DNA of 64,000 nt from Microvelia longipes (lineage: Eukaryota; Arthropoda; Insecta; Hemiptera; Veliidae), in assembly GCA_018340805.1 (NCBI GenBank), contig JACMZG010000008.1, forward strand, positions 82,108,598 through 82,172,597. Reading direction: 5' to 3'. Of the stretch, positions 52,601 to 64,000 are shown in pieces. The translations under genes were made by a program, and so were the position numbers. The notes under the pieces are model-generated. The model was not told the origin of the DNA, ran no database searches, and saw only the letters and a program-made list of their open reading frames with translations. Numbering within the stretch: position 1 is the stretch's first letter; each line of letters begins with the position of its first letter.

Positions 52601-54470
52601 AGATTGTGAATTGATTTAGTTGATATCTTTGATGTTTTACTATAGCTTAGGTTAGAAGTTGGTTATGAATTATGTTATAATTTAAGATTGATTTCTCTAA
52701 TGTACTTGCTTAGCATGATCTCTTCAAAGGTAGCACAAAGTTTAATATCTATGTATTATTGATTAATATCTTTTCTCTTTTATATGAATATAGTGATGAT
52801 TGAGTATGTTCTTTATGTGTTACCTAAGAATATTTTATATTAATTTTGTGATTCGTCGCATTAAGTTTATATTATAAGGCACAGTGTTATGAAAAAAAAT
52901 TAATATAATTATACTTAGAGTTTAATTAGCTCAAGAAATAAAGCTGATATCTTATGTAAATATAAAAAAGGGGTCTATTTGTTTACCTCACTAAAAATAA
53001 ATCTTTCGGTGGGTAGCAGCACAGAATGATCTAATCTGTTTACTCCTTAACCAGTCATCTTGTCTCTATGGGCTGGACATACATGGACCGGCTTTTAATC
53101 AGAAGAGTGCTAGAGTGGAACATTTAACTTTTATGTAACTTTTCAGTCATAAATTACTGCTTGTGTAAATTATGCAGTGATTTATAGTAATTCGTGTCTT
53201 GTGGCGCAGAGGAGGATAGTAGATGTATACAGGCAAAACTGCTTTGTGTTTACGATGAGTTTTTCTATGTTCCTTAACATGGTGCAAGAATGGATAAATG
53301 CTGGCTCAATGCTTTTGGGGATGTGGTATCAAAATTAGTTTGCTCTGGTTTTCGGGTTTCAACAAATTGGTATTACAGAATAGAGTGCTTGCTCGCAAAA
53401 AGGCTCTAATGTGAGGTGTGATATATATATCTCCAAGATGTATAAGTGATTCAGAGATGTTCTCGTATAAAAAAATGCATTATGTACAGTTAGTTATTTA
53501 TCTGTCAGTTCTAAGATAGCTTTTTCAATATATGTAGTAAAGCGTTTACTGTAGAGTATGCCTATATAGAATAATTCGCAAGATTGTCGTTTTATAAATA
53601 AGCTCCTCGCATTTTATTACTTGATGTGTATTGCTTATATTATAATATTTGCAATGTGGACCAAAATAAATAACATGTTATTTCTTCTCATTATATATGC
53701 ATAAATCGCCATATATCTCACTACTAGATTTCGAGACATAGATAGGAGAGTTTTTAATTACCATTACTTTGTGGAGTAGGGATAGAGATTTTTTATTACT
53801 TACTAGGTGAAAAAACATTAGATAGATAAATCCATATCCAACTCATCCAGGGGTGATTGAAATTTAGCTAGAGCTGCGTTTAGTTTCCAGTGTGAGAGTT
53901 TTATATAGCGCTTACTACAATTGAAGCTTATATTTATATGTGTGTGATTAATAAAATATATAATATTAAATCATAGCATATATTTCTTAATGATGTGATA
54001 TTAAATTGACTCTTTTTTATAATGATTGAGTTTCTCAACACAAATTAAATCCTACAATGATAAACTTACAAAAGTGTATTATACATAGCTTCGAAAGCGC
54101 AATAATATCTCTATTAAAATATGATACAGTAGAATGAATATTGTCAGCTTGATTGTATAGCTGGTGGACACTTCACTTTGATATGCGAAGACAGGGAATA
54201 CAAATGTGAAAGATGAGAGTGGGATTGCAGTATGTGCTTTTAAATGTGTGTGACTTATATCTACGAACTGAAGACGATTTACTCCTATCATTTATTAATT
54301 TCTTTTACATATGTGTCTATTACTATATCACCTCTTCGTGGTGAGATATAGATAATTATGATCTCTAACTGAATTGTATCACGCATATTGTGTCTACTAT
54401 AATTACCTCTAAAAGTTTAGTATTTATCTTACCATAAATAGAAGAGGAAAGATTTTTTTTCTTACTTGAG
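49682..54470. other. 4.8 kb without recognisable features; possible low-quality patch
   Basis: No gene, transposon end or tandem array could be recognised, unlike every other 5-kb stretch of this window. Short words such as GAGATATA/TATATCTC and TAGAGATGTAT recur. It should contain the SRP54 first exon, promoter and possibly upstream exons of the gene at 56.7 kb, none of which can be read. CAGGGGTCAGGAGACTTTTT at 49813 resembles a hAT end without a partner. Confidence 0.4.
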
Positions 54471-54478
54471 GTCATAGA

Positions 54479-55815
54479 CAGGGGCCGGCTGGGCTGAGGG
54501 AGAGGGCACCAGCCCTCCTTAGGCCCCTAAACTAAAAACAAACTTAAAGAAAAAACAACTGAAATTAAAAAAAAAATCATCATATTAAGTATTTTTAAGC
54601 ATATATATAAATTTATTAATTATAATTATGTAATATATTCATAACAGCAGAGTCAAAGAGACCCAATACTCTGAGGTAGGACTGAAAGAGCTCCAAGACA
54701 CAAATGTTTTAAAGTACTTAAAACTATTTTAAATTGCAATTTGTTACCTGAATCTAAGGTCTTTCAGGTACCTATTTATTTTACTTGAACTTCTAAGGGT
54801 CCCATACAGAAGACTCGAACAGGGCTCTAAACCAGCATAAAGAGCTTTAGATATTTTGTTTTTTAAGTAAGTCTAGTTTTTAGATCTTTATGGCCCCTAT
54901 TCATAATTCCTAGACGTTTAAGGGTCCCATACGAAGGCTAGAGCCAAAGAGACTAATACTCAGAGGTCGTACATAGGTGGTATAACACAGTGATAAGGGG
55001 TTTGTAAGTTAGACAGCTTCCACTAGGTGCCATAACGGGACTTACTCCTACAAGTCTCCCTAGAGAGAGACTAGGTAATCCACACACCTCCACAACTCTT
55101 ATCCAAGCTCATACTCGATAAACGGCGGGCATTTTTCAGTGACGTCACATTCAATTACCTTATAGAACACAGAGAATTAACGAATATATGCGATAAATAA
55201 TAACTAAAACTTAATTTAAACTCATTTTACTTAATTTAAGATAAAATAGTAGAAAAATAATGCAATATTTACATTGAATTCTAATTATTATAAAAAATAA
55301 AACAATTATGTCACCAATGTACAGTTACATATGGCACCTAGCTACCCAAGGAATGATGAGACTCCCTCTAAGTATTAGTCTCTTTGGCTAGAGCCAATGA
55401 TGGGCCTTAACATACTTGATAAGGGCCCTAAAGCAGTAGAAAAGGGCCCAAGACATTAAATATAAAATAGTTTAATTAAAAATTACATTTAAATAAATAA
55501 ACTTAAATTTTATTTTAATTTGACTTCAGTTTATTTATACTACTTGTTTTTTATTTGTTTAATGAAATGATTTAATTTATTTAAATTTATTATATACTAA
55601 ATTAAATTATTGCTTGCTGTAATTATTATACTATTCTATAGACCTCTATACTTGGGGGTTTTCAAGCAGTTTCAAGGGTTTCATGGGGGGGGGGGGTTCA
55701 GTTTCAGGGGTTCAAGGGTTTTCAAGACCCCCCCTCTATTGGGCCCCTAGAGATCTAGGTTTGGGCTCTTATTGGCCAAACCCTTCTTAGGCCTTTTTGG
55801 CTCAGTCTGCCACTG
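54479..55815. mobile_element. hAT transposon, non-autonomous, hosting a second hAT
   Basis: The ends CAGGGGCCGGCTGGGCTGAG and (reverse complement of the right end) CAGTGGCAGACTGAGCC match the hAT pattern. It is flanked by perfect 8-base duplications GTCATAGA (54471-54478 and 55816-55823). Subterminal GC-rich blocks (AGGCCCCTAAAC, GGGCCCCTAGAG) flank an AT-rich non-coding interior. A G-run lies at about 55684-55696. Confidence 0.9.
54945..55386. mobile_element. Nested hAT miniature element
   Basis: 442 bases bounded by CAAAGAGACTAATACTCAGA and TAAGTATTAGTCTCTTTG, flanked by perfect 8-base duplications GCTAGAGC (54937-54944 and 55387-55394). It sits within the hAT element 54479-55815, so it inserted later. 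It holds internal GTGACGTCAC and a long imperfect foldback. An inverted decayed copy lies at 23466-23880. Confidence 0.95.
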
Positions 55816-56042
55816 GTCATAGAGTTATATAGAAAACTACATAATCAGTGCTTGAATAAAGCTTTCTTTTTTGACAAAGATGACTTTCAATTTTGAAATA
55901 GATGCAGAATTTGGATAGTTAAGCTGGTGGAGTGGGGGGATTGAGTAAGTTGGTTCAATAGACAAAATTATCGCACCATCCCCGCTTTTTTCCTTATGTA
56001 ACTAATGTCAACAATCAAATTTTGTCAGCCTATGTGCATAGC

Positions 56043-56182
56043 TAAATCAGTTGACAGCGTGGGAATATGATGCAAGGGAGCCAATGAGGTCATTCCTGGA
56101 TGTTAAACCACACCCTCAAACCAATAAGGTTAAGTCCAACCTTATTGGTAAACACTATTTTCCCACACTGTCAACTGATTTA
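56043..56182 (+). mobile_element. 140-bp MITE with TAAATCAGTTGACAG ends
   Basis: Terminal inverted repeats TAAATCAGTTGACAGCGTGG / CCACACTGTCAACTGATTTA, plus an internal hairpin (CCAATAAGGTT/AACCTTATTGG at about 56120-56149). Non-coding. Confidence 0.85.
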
Positions 56183-56688
56183 CCCGGTGTCGTACTATAG
56201 CAACCTGGCCCTGTAAATACATTTTGATGTCCTTTGAAATGTAAAATACAGGTACGTACAAGGTCGCTTCTTATAAAAACCTTATTTTCAACTCAAGTAG
56301 TAGGTAAAATAAAAACATGATTTAAGTCAGTGGCATTGCAATAATTGATGGAAGGAGGGGAATAATAAACAGTGTTATCACTTGTCCACATTCATAATGT
56401 GGTGTATAGGAATTGTATTGCAAGTAATAAATCTTTATTTCCAAAGTAAAAAATAGCAATTTTACTAAAAATATACATTGAATTGTCTACACTGTTTAAC
56501 AAATTATTGAAAAAAATGTATAAAAAAAAATATTATTAAATTACTAAAACATTACTTTAACTTTGCATTTATGATTTTTCTTATATATTTTTAATTTTGA
56601 TATTAATTTAATATATAAATGATATTTATATATTTATTTATTTCTTGTGAAATTATATTTATGTAGTGATTTATCCATTTATTCTTAG
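56183..56688. other. Intron of the gene ending at 56942, nothing recognised
   Basis: AT-rich, especially over the last 200 bases before the acceptor. Confidence 0.45.
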
Positions 56689-56942
56689 AGGAGGACTTAG
56701 CTCTTTCAGCCGAAGAGTTGAAAAAGAAGCTGGAATCTATGAGGAAATTGCTGGCATCTCAAGAAGCACGAAGAAACGCTGAGCGTGGTTCCTGCAAGAA
56801 AGAGAGCATCATTGATGGGTCATTTCTAAGCGCTGTTTTTGGTGTTGTGTTTATATTAATAGTTGGAGTCAGTATTCACGCATTTACTAACCTGTACAGA
56901 GCCATAGTCAAGAAATTCACTCATGTCCATACAGAACTGTAG
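56689..56942 (+). CDS. Last coding exon of an unidentified coiled-coil, single-span membrane protein
   Basis: Acceptor ATTCTTAG at 56681-56688, then an open frame from AG|GAG GAC to TAG (56940-56942), about 84 codons. It starts with a charged, likely helical/coiled-coil stretch (LALSAEELKKKLESMRKLLA, then SQEARRNAER). A ~22-residue hydrophobic span (SFLSAVFGVVFILIVGVSIH) and a short basic tail (YRAIVKKFTHVHTEL) follow. That layout fits a tail-anchored or type II membrane protein with a short lumenal or cytosolic end. Polyadenylation signals AATAAA lie at about 57101 and 57119. The codon pattern and clean splice site support a real gene. Upstream exons were not found; they would fall in the unreadable 49.7-54.5 kb stretch or beyond the hAT. 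I do not recognise the family. Confidence 0.75.
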
Positions 56943-57094
56943 ATTATTGCTTTAATTAACTGAAGTTATTAATTAAAAATTAACTTTAGAAGTTAATTAC
57001 TTTAGGTAATTAACTTTCTTTGGCTAAACCTGTTGTATTTAAAATTTGGAAATCTAATGGTTGTACTATTTAATTTATTTATTAATTTTACTCT

Positions 57095-57123
57095 ATTAAA
57101 ATAAATTACATAACTAAAATAAA
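57095..57123 (+). terminator. Polyadenylation signals of the membrane-protein gene
   Basis: Two AATAAA hexamers about 160-180 bases after the stop codon at 56942, in AT-rich 3' UTR-like sequence. Confidence 0.45.
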
Positions 57124-57475
57124 CAATAGTTATAAAACCATCTAGAACCTATGTTCCCACAATGTGTTTAAAAAGTATCCCTTTATGTTTTCATAAAAAT
57201 TTTAAAATGTGTAGAAATTCATGAAACATTGTTTTCCTAGAACTTGGTCAATTTACATTGGACCATTATTTCTAAACTTGAGATGCTCTTAAACTTGCTC
57301 TTATCTTAAGTGAAAGGAACATTTCTTGAAGTTCTTTATTATTAATAAATATTATATAAAATACAATATAAACGTTATAAAATATAAACATTTTTAATAA
57401 TAAAAAAAATCAACAGTAAAATATGTTTACTTCTATGTTTTTATAAGTATTATACCTACTAGAATATGCATGGTT
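57124..57475. other. Intergenic, nothing recognised
   Basis: AT-rich spacer. Confidence 0.4.
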
Positions 57476-57599
57476 ATATCAATTGAGAGTGTGGTAAATA
57501 TTGTTGAGGCATGATTTGAAATAATAGGTGTGGTTTAACAACAAGGACTAACCTCATAGGTCCCATCACATTATTTTTCCACTCTATCAACTGATTATA
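57476..57599 (-). mobile_element. Decayed, inverted copy of the MITE at 56043
   Basis: The ends TATATCAATTGAGAGTGTGG and CCACTCTATCAACTGATTA, with internal GGTGTGGTTTAACA and ACCTCAT, match the reverse complement of 56043-56182. The two copies bracket the last exon and 3' UTR of the membrane-protein gene. Confidence 0.75.
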
Positions 57600-58569
57600 A
57601 CCACGTGTATTAGTATAGTAGTAATATTTTAGGGAAATTTTGTTTTAAAAAATTTACATTAATCTCATAATGGTTGGAATGGCATATCTTGCGAGTTATC
57701 CCGACTCAAACTTCAAGCATAATAATTTAACATAATTTCCCACTGTCATGAGATTCTTGCAGTTCTTAAGAATAACCCCTTTTATAATATGCTATGTGAC
57801 TTGTTATATTATTTTACATTTGTTATTATTGGACCCAAAGTATTGAAGTTGTAAATGGTTGTTTACTTTAAATTTTAATAAGTATAAGTTCATAATAATT
57901 ATAATTTTTTAATGTTAAATGACTTTAAGTATTATTATATGTGCCAAAAATAATTTAATATGTGCCAATCAATTATTACATTATATTTTACGTCTAGTAT
58001 TTATTTTTGGCCTAATTAAATGTCATAATTTTTTACCATTCTTTCAACTTTTATTGGTACTCTTATATTTTTTGTTTCCAAAAAATGAATTTAAAATAAA
58101 AGAACCAAATAATATTGAACCTATTTTAATCAAATTACGAACTTTAAAAATAAATGTTGTTTCTGTTTGTTTAATTGATAATGAAATAAAATAAATTTGT
58201 TTTGGTTTTAAGCTATTGACAGCCCCAGAAAATTAGTAAGGGAAGGAATCCTATTTATTTATTAACTTTAATGGGCTAAAGCCTTTTTACAAAATAAATT
58301 GCACAGTTACAAATTTAATCTAAATTTTTACTCCTTTTTTGATTTTTCTCTTCTCTTTGATAATTTTTTCTTAAAATTTTGGCATAGTTTGCCCTTCCTG
58401 AAATAAACTAACTTTGATGCAATAACTTAGTAAATAGTGCAACAAAGAATACACATATATAATAATTTGTTTAATAATAAAAACAATAATAATAATAATT
58501 GTACAATAATTTTATGTATTTATTTAACTTTATTTTATTTTTTAAATTTTAATTGTTTCCCCCACATAC
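57600..58569. other. Intergenic, nothing recognised
   Basis: Very AT-rich. A 91-codon ORF (57919-58194) is low-complexity and not supported. Confidence 0.35.
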
Positions 58570-58680
58570 AATCTTAAGATTTGTGGAATTTTTCATTGTT
58601 TTATGAAACTGTTTTTTATTGTTTTCTTATGTATCTTTGAAAAATAAAAGAATTATTAAAAAATAATAATAATATTACAA
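58570..58680 (+). mobile_element. Possible LINE 3' tail
   Basis: T-rich sequence ending GAAAAATAAAAGAATTATTA and (AAT)n, as at the 3' end of insect non-LTR retrotransposons. Weak call. Confidence 0.3.
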
Positions 58681-59309
58681 TACAAAGACAGTTCATAAAA
58701 TTATTAGTGATAATAAAAAAGAAAAAAATAAAGTTAAAAGTCGTATTTTTATAAAAATATTTACAAGGAAACAAGGTACCACGATGTTTAACAAGAATAA
58801 TAAAAGAATATATAAATAAAATTTACGTAAAGATAAAGTATCTAAAATTTTTATAAGTAATAAAAATAATAATTAAAGATACTTTATTACAATAAATAGT
58901 ACATTAAAAATTGTCTAATAACATTAATTAAAATATCATGAAAATAATAAACATAATAAACTGAAGAGTGATATAAGTAAATATATAATAGTTATACATA
59001 TATAGTAGTATTTACTATATATTTTATATATTACTCTATGATAGTTATATAAAATAAAAAAATAAGAGTGTGTAGTAAAGAGTGGATAGCATTAATTTAA
59101 GAAACAGTATAATATCATAGGTTTATAATAAGATCAGTAAATAATGAATAATGAAAATAGTACAATTATATTAAAAGTAAAGATTATGAGTTAAAAGTAA
59201 ATTAACTAAAGATGAAAAATAAAAAGAAACTGATAAAAGAAAATTAAACTAGAGGAAGAATATAAAATAAAAAAGATAATAAAAACTAAAAAAAATTAGG
59301 GTCGTCAGC
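58681..59309. other. AT-rich spacer
   Basis: Very low complexity A/T sequence; nothing recognised. Confidence 0.4.
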
Positions 59310-59950
59310 ATTGTTAATTTACATAATCAAGAGATCTAATAAAGGTTGATGTATTGGTATTAAATATATCTGTGTAATTCAATGGGCATAATCTATTGCA
59401 AGTTTTCATCAATCTATTAGTAGGTTTATTGAGTAAATAATTAGTAAGACAGTAAGGTACATGAAATAAATGTTGAGATCTAGAAAGGAATTGAAGAACA
59501 TAAATATGGATTGTAGATAAGAGATCTGTACAGTCTATGAGATTATTGAGGAGTTTAACTAAGAAAATAAGATTGTTATGGGTGTGACGGAATGAAAGAG
59601 AACAAAAGTTTCAGTTGAGAGGAGACTAAGGTGAAAGAATAAGTAGAGTTAGGATTATTAAAGAATTTATAGTACATCAGTTTACAAAATTTGTGTTGGA
59701 TCCCTTATACTGTAATCATATGAACTAAATAATTTCGAATCCATATGGGAGTGGCACATTCTAACAAAGGTCTGACTAGAGCAAAATAAATAGTTTCATA
59801 ACTTCAATATTTTTAAATACTTTGGTATTTCTATGAATAAAACCTAATATTTGCATTACTTTATAACAAATATGGTCAATATGACAAAAAACCTTAGTAT
59901 TGGAAAACCCCTATTGGTATATACTGCTTCTTCCAAGAAATAGATTCATA
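59310..59950 (-). pseudogene. Decayed LINE reverse-transcriptase C-terminal region
   Basis: Reading the minus strand in shifting frames gives pieces typical of the end of an insect LINE reverse transcriptase. They are HIDHICYKVMQILGFIHRNT, then a VRP-L-E-x-A-x-PIW-like thumb region, LIFLVKLLNNLIDCTDLLS, SRSQHLFHVPYCLTNYLLNK and PTNRLMKTCNRLCP. Several stops and frame changes make it non-functional. Different from the LINE pieces in the SRP54 introns. Confidence 0.65.
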
Positions 59951-60679
59951 ATAAACAAATAGAATGCCTTCTCTCTCCAATCTTTAACAGGCTGTAAATT
60001 GATCTAAACCAAAACTGTAACTGTAGTTTAAGCAAAAAGTTTTACTATATCTTTCCTTAAAAAAATATTAAGTGTATAACACATGCTTATGATCTGTTTT
60101 AATCTCTAACCTAGCCTGAAAAGTATGTAATTTTTCTAGATATTTTGTGTAGCAATCATATATATTGTGTGGATGATATATATCATCATAATTTACCTAA
60201 TTAATAACAATAAATTATGAAATAATTACAATCTATTGTCTTCTATCTAATAATTATAATATTTAATATTATAATTATAATATATTATAATATTTAATAT
60301 TATAATAATAATATTTAATAATATTTAATATTATAATTATTATATTTAATAATATTATAATATTTAATATTATAGTTCAAATTCTGAGAGGGGTCATAAG
60401 TACAGTGTAATGTTAATCAATTATGTCAAAAAATATAATAAATAATTACTTAATGTTTACCCAAGAATATACTTCTGATATTGTGTGATCCAACTATTAA
60501 TTTTTATTATTGATAACAATATTATTATAAAATTTGTATTGTCGTGTCAATGTGTGATAAAAAAGGTTAATAAAAATTATAAAATTAAAACTTTCATTTT
60601 TACCTCGATTTTTGTTTTGCTTTTGTTGTTGCACCTCTAGTCAAGTAGTATCATCTAATATTAGTTTTCATGGGTTTAT
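59951..60679. other. AT-rich spacer
   Basis: Includes a run of AATATTTAATATTATAATTA-type repeats at about 60245-60375; no gene recognised. Confidence 0.45.
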
Positions 60680-60840
60680 TAATCGGATTCGCTATGCTTA
60701 TCCTTCATTTTAATACTTCGGAGTCACGTAGTTCCTCAGATAGTAAAAACGTTCCTTTTATATTCAGCGCTCACCTATCCAGGTACTGACCTCCCTCGAT
60801 GCTGTTTAACTTTTATGATCCAAGAAAACCCGTAGCTCTT
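60680..60840 (+). mobile_element. Dispersed repeat family 'R1', 5' part
   Basis: CGGATTCGCTATGCTTATCC, then TCACCTATCCAGGTACTGAC and TGTTTAACTTTTATGATCCA. The copy stops here; the family's 3' end reappears at 61862. Confidence 0.65.
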
Positions 60841-60956
60841 AATTCGATTATCTTTTAACAATGTTTAGTGAATTTCCAAAGGAAATATGAGCTTATGAGG
60901 TTGGGGTCAAGGAAGGAAAGAGGTGGAATTTTTTGAAACGGGGAGTCGCTGATCAA
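60841..60956. other. Unrecognised segment with a recurring pre-(TA)n motif
   Basis: Contains AGTGAATTTCCAAAGGAAAT and GAGCTTATGAGG, also seen just before the (TA)n at 33367. Confidence 0.4.
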
Positions 60957-61861
<905 letters not shown>

Positions 61862-62057
61862 TCTGAGCGAATCATTTTTCCGCGTTTTATAATTTTTCGA
61901 AATTTTTGGTGAGTCATTATTGCGGGTTAGTGACGTCATAACTGATGTTTGTACAAAGTTTCAAGTCTCTAGCATAAGCATAAGTCTCGGTTTCGGATTT
62001 ATTTGATAACACAATACTTTTTCTACATACCTACGGTGTAAAATGAGGAAAAGTAAA
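61862..62057 (+). mobile_element. Dispersed repeat family 'R1', 3' part
   Basis: TTCCGCGTTTTATAATTTTT, GGTTAGTGACGTCATAACTG, CTCTAGCATAAG, then CTCGGTTTCGGATTTATTT and ACGGTGTAAAATGAGGAAAA. Confidence 0.8.
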
Positions 62058-62163
62058 AAAAAAATACTACTAGCAGGGATAGTATTATATAGGGATAGTA
62101 TACTAGCGGGCGTTAAAGAAGTAAATAATTTTTACTTCTTTAAGTATATAATTTTTTAATTTT

Positions 62164-62480
62164 ACTACAGAGCCAGTAAATCAGTCCAACCTCTAAATAT
62201 ACTATACTAAATCTAATCAAAATCAAGTAAACTAATAACTTATGCCCCTGTCCACCACAATTTTCTTTTATCTGCTTATAGTACTACAGAGCCAGTAAAT
62301 CAGCACTACATAGCCAGTAAATCAGTGCACCCTCTAAATAGTCTTTATACTAAATGTAATCAAAATGAAGTAAACTAATAATTTATGCCCCTGTGCACAA
62401 CTATTCCCATTTGTCTGCTTATAACACTACATAGCCTGTAAATCAGTGCATCTACAAATTAGTCTTTATACCAAGTTTTA
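62164..62480. repeat. ~120-140-bp tandem repeat, about 2.5 copies
   Basis: Repeats begin at 62164, 62306 and 62426 (ACTACAGAGCCAGTAAATCA type), with an extra short copy of the start at 62283. They share ATCAAAATCAAGTAAACTAA and ATTTATGCCCCTGT. Confidence 0.85.
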
Positions 62481-63699
<1,219 letters not shown>

Positions 63700-64000
63700 T
63701 TTTGTCCGTTAAAATTTGTTATTCTTTGTTCCGACTCCGACACTGACGCATCGACAGATGGCCAATGAGCGTCGAGCCCACTCGTTTCGACCACTCCCTT
63801 GAATTGTTTACTCGTTTCTCTCTTGCAGAGCCGCCATTACGGCTTTTTATTGCTGCCGCGTTGTTTGTTTTTTATTAATTGGTGTGATATATTGTGTTTT
63901 TAATATTTTATTTTTATTAAAATCTAATTAAAAAGTGTTAGTGAACAGTTGGAGTGTTGTGTTTTGGTTTGAAGTGTAGTTTTAGAGGTTATTTACAGCC
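63700..64000 (+). promoter_or_regulatory. Probable promoter and 5' leader of a gene continuing to the right
   Basis: GC and CpG content rises sharply: GACACTGACGCATCGACAGA, GAGCGTCGAGCCCACTCGTT and AGAGCCGCCATTACGGCTTT. GCCGCCAT is the reverse complement of the YY1-type ATGGCGGC motif found at many housekeeping starts. From about 63880 on, the sequence has the look of an arthropod 5' leader (AAAAAGTGTTAGTGAACAGT, TGGAGTGTTGTGTTTTGG). No ATG-led long ORF fits before the window ends. Confidence 0.4.

Overview
This window is AT-rich, repeat-dense eukaryotic DNA, most likely from an insect. The grounds are an insect-like C-terminus on a split SRP54 gene, spliced genes with GT/AG introns, a Copia-type LTR retrotransposon, many hAT/mariner-like miniature elements, LINE remnants and very long (TA)n microsatellites. 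I cannot name the species. It is not bacterial: there are no operons, CRISPR arrays or dense ORFs. Most of the 64 kb is mobile-element sequence or unrecognised intergenic DNA.

0.2-12.3 kb: a single-exon gene for a small secreted cysteine-rich protein (minus strand), a foldback element, and several minisatellites. Two of these have 51-bp (17-codon) units; one looks like a decaying repeat-protein gene with in-frame TAG codons. 13-15 kb: two opposed copies of a dispersed ~770-bp repeat family that recurs about ten times in the window. 15.09-19.62 kb: a complete Copia element (minus strand) with identical 198-bp LTRs and an exact 5-bp target duplication, but a frameshifted gag-pol. 19.7-35.7 kb: satellites, hAT miniature elements, an insertion flanked by ~125-bp direct repeats, a possible first exon of an unidentified gene, and palindromes carrying hammerhead-like motifs.

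36.6-49.7 kb: the main recognisable gene, SRP54 (minus strand), the GTPase subunit of the signal recognition particle. Its six 3' exons are intact and join in phase. Its two 5' exons (N domain and P-loop) are recognisable at the right places but are riddled with small indels and substitutions, which suggests either a raw long-read assembly patch or recent decay. SRP54 introns hold a tRNA-like SINE, LINE pieces, a palindrome, and hAT, mariner and Harbinger-like elements.

49.7-54.5 kb has no recognisable feature and may be the same low-quality patch. 54.48-55.82 kb is a hAT element with a second hAT nested inside it, both with perfect 8-bp target duplications. At 56.69-56.94 kb is the last coding exon of an unidentified coiled-coil, single-span membrane protein (plus strand), flanked by two opposed copies of one miniature element. 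58-63 kb holds LINE remnants and microsatellites. The last 300 bases look like a promoter and 5' leader of a gene that continues to the right.
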